Source: Ricinus communis (taxonomy: Eukaryota > Streptophyta > Magnoliopsida > Malpighiales > Euphorbiaceae). Taken from it: a stretch of DNA of 64,000 nucleotides. The translations under genes were made by a program, and so were the position numbers. The stretch lies in contig NC_063259.1 of the NCBI RefSeq assembly GCF_019578655.1, positions 29,685,277 through 29,749,276 of the forward strand, in the 5' to 3' direction. Shown piece by piece: positions 61,199-64,000 of this stretch. How positions within the stretch are numbered: the stretch's first letter is position 1; the number at the start of each line of letters is the position of its first letter. The notes below the pieces were generated by a model. It did no database searches. It was not told where the DNA came from and worked only from the letters and a program-made list of their open reading frames with translations.

Positions 61199-63869
61199 TT
61201 ATCTACTTCTCCTATCAGCAAGTCTCGCGCGCAGTATCCTCTTCCCCATATACCTACATTACAAAATGAAAATAGAAATAAAATTAATCTCAAGCATGTC
61301 AGAACAATCATAAATATGGCAACGTAATTATTAATCTTTACCTTCCAAGCATCATGACAGTAGCTTGAGGATTAGTTCCAGGGGAGCGAAGAAAAGTGGA
61401 GCCATCAATAACCCTTATTCCATCGACACCAATAACCCTGTAATCACGATCCACAACCTTGCCAACTTGACAGCCTCCATGATAATGCCAAATGGTCATG
61501 ACAGTGTCGACGCAAAATCGTTCCAAGGAAATTGCTGTAGTAACATGTCTTGGTCTCAAGTTCACAGGCAGATTTGCCATCAGGCTAATGAGAGCTTGCA
61601 CTGGCACATGTCTGTAACGAAACTTTGAAAATGCGTTAGAGTTTATTACATCTATAATAGTTTTCATTCCCTCAACACAAGTCCTCAAGTCCTCTGGTTC
61701 CTTGAAGTAATTGAATTTGACTGATGGATTGTCGTTTGGGTTTGTTGTCCTAAGCTTGAGATCGCCTGTGGAGAGTGGACCCATTACCTTTTCTAGTATA
61801 ACTCCACCCCTTAACGTTGCATTCACTAGGGAATTCACGGTTTCAACTGCCTTAGCCATTGCTGCCGGGGTCAACATGTTCGGCTCGCCTGTCTAAATTT
61901 GCAACCACGTCAATTAGAATTTAGAAGTGTTCATTTAATTAAAATTATTTAATCAATTTCTCTTTTGCTTCTGATCTAGCACCCAAAACACATTTGATGA
62001 GCCAAAATTCTAGAAGGGGGCAGTTTCAAAGACCAACGCTGCATTTGGAAGTATAAGTAAAGTACCTGATTCGATGACTGCTCGTACTCCCTAATAAATC
62101 TTCGTGCCCAAGCGTAAGCATATGTTAGACCACTGGCTGACTCAATATAGCTACCAAATCGAGTGATGCCCGCAACTTGTATTAGCGAGACCTCAACTGG
62201 CAAAGGAGAAGGAATGAAAATAAGATTCATAGGATTATCTGCCATCCCTTCACCCACCATCGGCTGGTCCAACACTATAGGAATGCCATGAGCCCGAAGA
62301 TGGTAGCCTGGTCCAATACCACTCAGCATCAGCAGTTGTGGGCTTCCTAATGCACCAGCTGACAAGATTATCTCATTCTTTGCGTTCCTATTCAAGAATG
62401 CCGTGTGCCTGAATCCTAATATATCTTCAAATACCACCCCATAAGCTCTCGGTCTCGGCCATGGTCTCCCTGTATTAACAAATTTTCTAGTATGGTGAAG
62501 ATGAGTGCTTATCTAAAAGCATTGAATCCATCAAACTAATCCTAATATGAACTAGCATCTTTTCGCATTTCAATTTAACATTCTGATTCAACGAATTTTA
62601 TAATTAAGAACATTTATTTAGCTAACCTATAATGAATTAATTATAAGAAAACATATTCAATATGAAGTGGGCACATTTGCATGATTGTCGACTTATAAAA
62701 TAATTACTTAACGAATAACAATCTGATCGCAAAAATTTATTTTTCTAATTATAAGTAATGTACAGTATATTACTTGCAAAAGTATCAATTTATATTCTAC
62801 CAAAGCAATGTATGTGAAACACCAAACAAGAATAATTCATGCCCTTGATGCTCCGTGTTTGTGTTTTCTTTTTATTTTCTCAGTAGATCGACGGTCTTTA
62901 GTTTCAGATATCACTAATAAAGGTTGTCATTCATATAAGATGTTGAAAATTGATTATTAAACAAAGAATCGTGAGCATGTGCTTTACCTCTCTGCGTAAA
63001 CAAGATCTTGACAACAGTAGCATGCAAATAAACTGTAATATTTCTTGGATCGGCATACTCAAGTAGATCCGCAGCAGTATGCCTGTGACCATCTCTGTCA
63101 AAGATTGAACCTCCAACTTTAGTTCCATGGACATGATCATAAGTAAATCCATTGTCAGGCAGCAGCCCTGCTTCTATCAGCCCGTCCCTCACTGCTGATT
63201 GCCACTGCAACATTTGTGGTCTAAATGCTACTTTTTTCTCAACCCATGCATAAGATGAATTCACCAATTTCTCTTTCCACCCTGCTTGCTTCACATAATC
63301 AACGCTCGCGCGCGTGAAAAATCCGGCGTTCAGGGCGCTTCCCCCGCCTAGAACACGTGCGCGAGTGTTGTAGACTCCATCCTCGGAGATGAATTGTTGA
63401 GAAGGGGAATAAGGAGATGTGTCTGAAAGCGAAGCAACGAAGTTGCCTATGTCGGTTATGTTAGGATTGCCATATGGAGAGCCTCCTCTTTCGAGGACTA
63501 GCACTTTTGCATGCTTAGACAGAGTGGCCGCTAATGGGCAGCCTGAAGTTCCTCCGCCGATGATTATGTAGTCGTATTGAAGAATTCTTGGGGCTGATGT
63601 TGCTTTGTTAACAAACGTGTAACTCGGAGCTGCAAAACACATAAATTTTACTACTACTAACAGTACCTGCTCAACTCGATTCTACCCAACTAAAATTGTA
63701 TCTCGAAATTAGATAAAGGCTTCAATTTAAACTTATATTTTCTTATGCTGCCTAGGAGAGCAAAAATCATATCGACAAGTTCATACCTTTTTCTGAATAA
63801 GAGATGCCATGAAGCATGAAAGTCCACGCAAGAACAATGCCTATATATTTCCAAGCAGGTACAACCATC
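61199..63869 (-). CDS. HOTHEAD-like GMC (FAD) oxidoreductase
   Basis: Secreted flavoprotein of the glucose-methanol-choline family, nearest to plant HOTHEAD, which is linked to omega-hydroxy fatty-acid oxidation for cutin and to organ separation. Exons in transcript order 63788-63869, 62988-63629, 62066-62469, 61342-61892 and 61199-61253 give 577 residues, a normal length. The first exon is a signal peptide ([19 protein letters not shown]). The FAD-binding motif [14 protein letters not shown] is at residues 48-61. GMC signature 1, [16 protein letters not shown], is at about 117-132. Signature 2, [18 protein letters not shown], lies in exon 3. Exon 4 carries the active-site region [19 protein letters not shown] (H514) and [13 protein letters not shown] (N550). 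All junctions are GT-AG and in phase. Name caution: family members are often mislabelled mandelonitrile lyase. From memory At5g51930/At5g51950 are the positional counterparts. Confidence 0.94.
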
Positions 63870-64000
63870 TCTCCAAGACCTTATACAAATTGTAAAATCT
63901 ACAAGTGTCCTTTACAAACAGAGCTATACTCTTCCTTAAATAATATCTCAATGACTTGATTTCTTTGGGTGCAAAGATGTCCACTTTGCCATGAAGAAAG
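63870..64000. other. Start of the HOTHEAD-like promoter
   Basis: Only 131 bases of upstream sequence remain in the window. No feature assigned. Confidence 0.5.

Overview
The window is nuclear DNA of a flowering plant, almost certainly a eudicot. It is AT-rich, its genes are split by GT-AG introns with clear pyrimidine-AG acceptors, and it carries MIKC MADS-box, class I TCP, TRM, class III peroxidase, HOTHEAD-type and MIR399 genes plus a Ty1/copia element. Gene order fits a rosid; a woody or Malpighiales species is plausible, but the species cannot be fixed from sequence alone.

Layout. (1) 2223-7921 (+): AGL6-like MADS gene with a damaged second exon and a 94-bp perfect palindrome in intron 1. 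(2) 10125-13519 (+): complete seven-exon fructokinase. (3) 14808-15618 (+): first four exons of a coiled-coil protein (RAB6-interacting-golgin-like), which then stops at a 26-nt poly-C run. (4) 18003-20717 (+): TRM/DUF4378 microtubule-associated protein. (5) 26821-37498 (-): SOC1-type MADS gene of the AGL42/71/72 clade; its 9-kb first intron holds a decayed copia element (30221-35347) in the opposite orientation. (6) 40836-42270 (+): 2-oxoglutarate/Fe(II) dioxygenase. (7) 42953-44256 (-): peroxidase close to Arabidopsis PRX66. (8) 46409-47566 (-): class I TCP close to TCP9/TCP19. (9) 52144-54138 (-): single-exon PLP-fold protein of the molybdenum-cofactor-sulfurase-like family. (10) About 57.24-57.34 kb and 60.27-60.39 kb (-): two MIR399 hairpins, each with a TATA box and two PHR1-type sites. 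(11) 61199-63869 (-): complete five-exon HOTHEAD-like GMC oxidoreductase.

There are no operons here; what links the genes is ancestry. From memory, the order fructokinase, TRM, SOC1-like MADS, 2OG dioxygenase, peroxidase, TCP, PLP protein, GMC oxidoreductase matches Arabidopsis At5g51830-At5g51950, and AGL6/SOC1/TCP9 are near neighbours at At2g45650-At2g45680. The window therefore looks like a well-preserved copy of one ancestral MADS-containing block, with an AGL6-like member that the Arabidopsis chromosome 5 copy lacks. Arabidopsis MIR399c also lies beside AGL42, so the MADS-MIR399 linkage may be old. I found no wholly new system; the best leads are the tandem MIR399 pair, the palindrome beside the broken AGL6-like exon, the truncated golgin-like gene, and the antisense copia element inside a flowering regulator.
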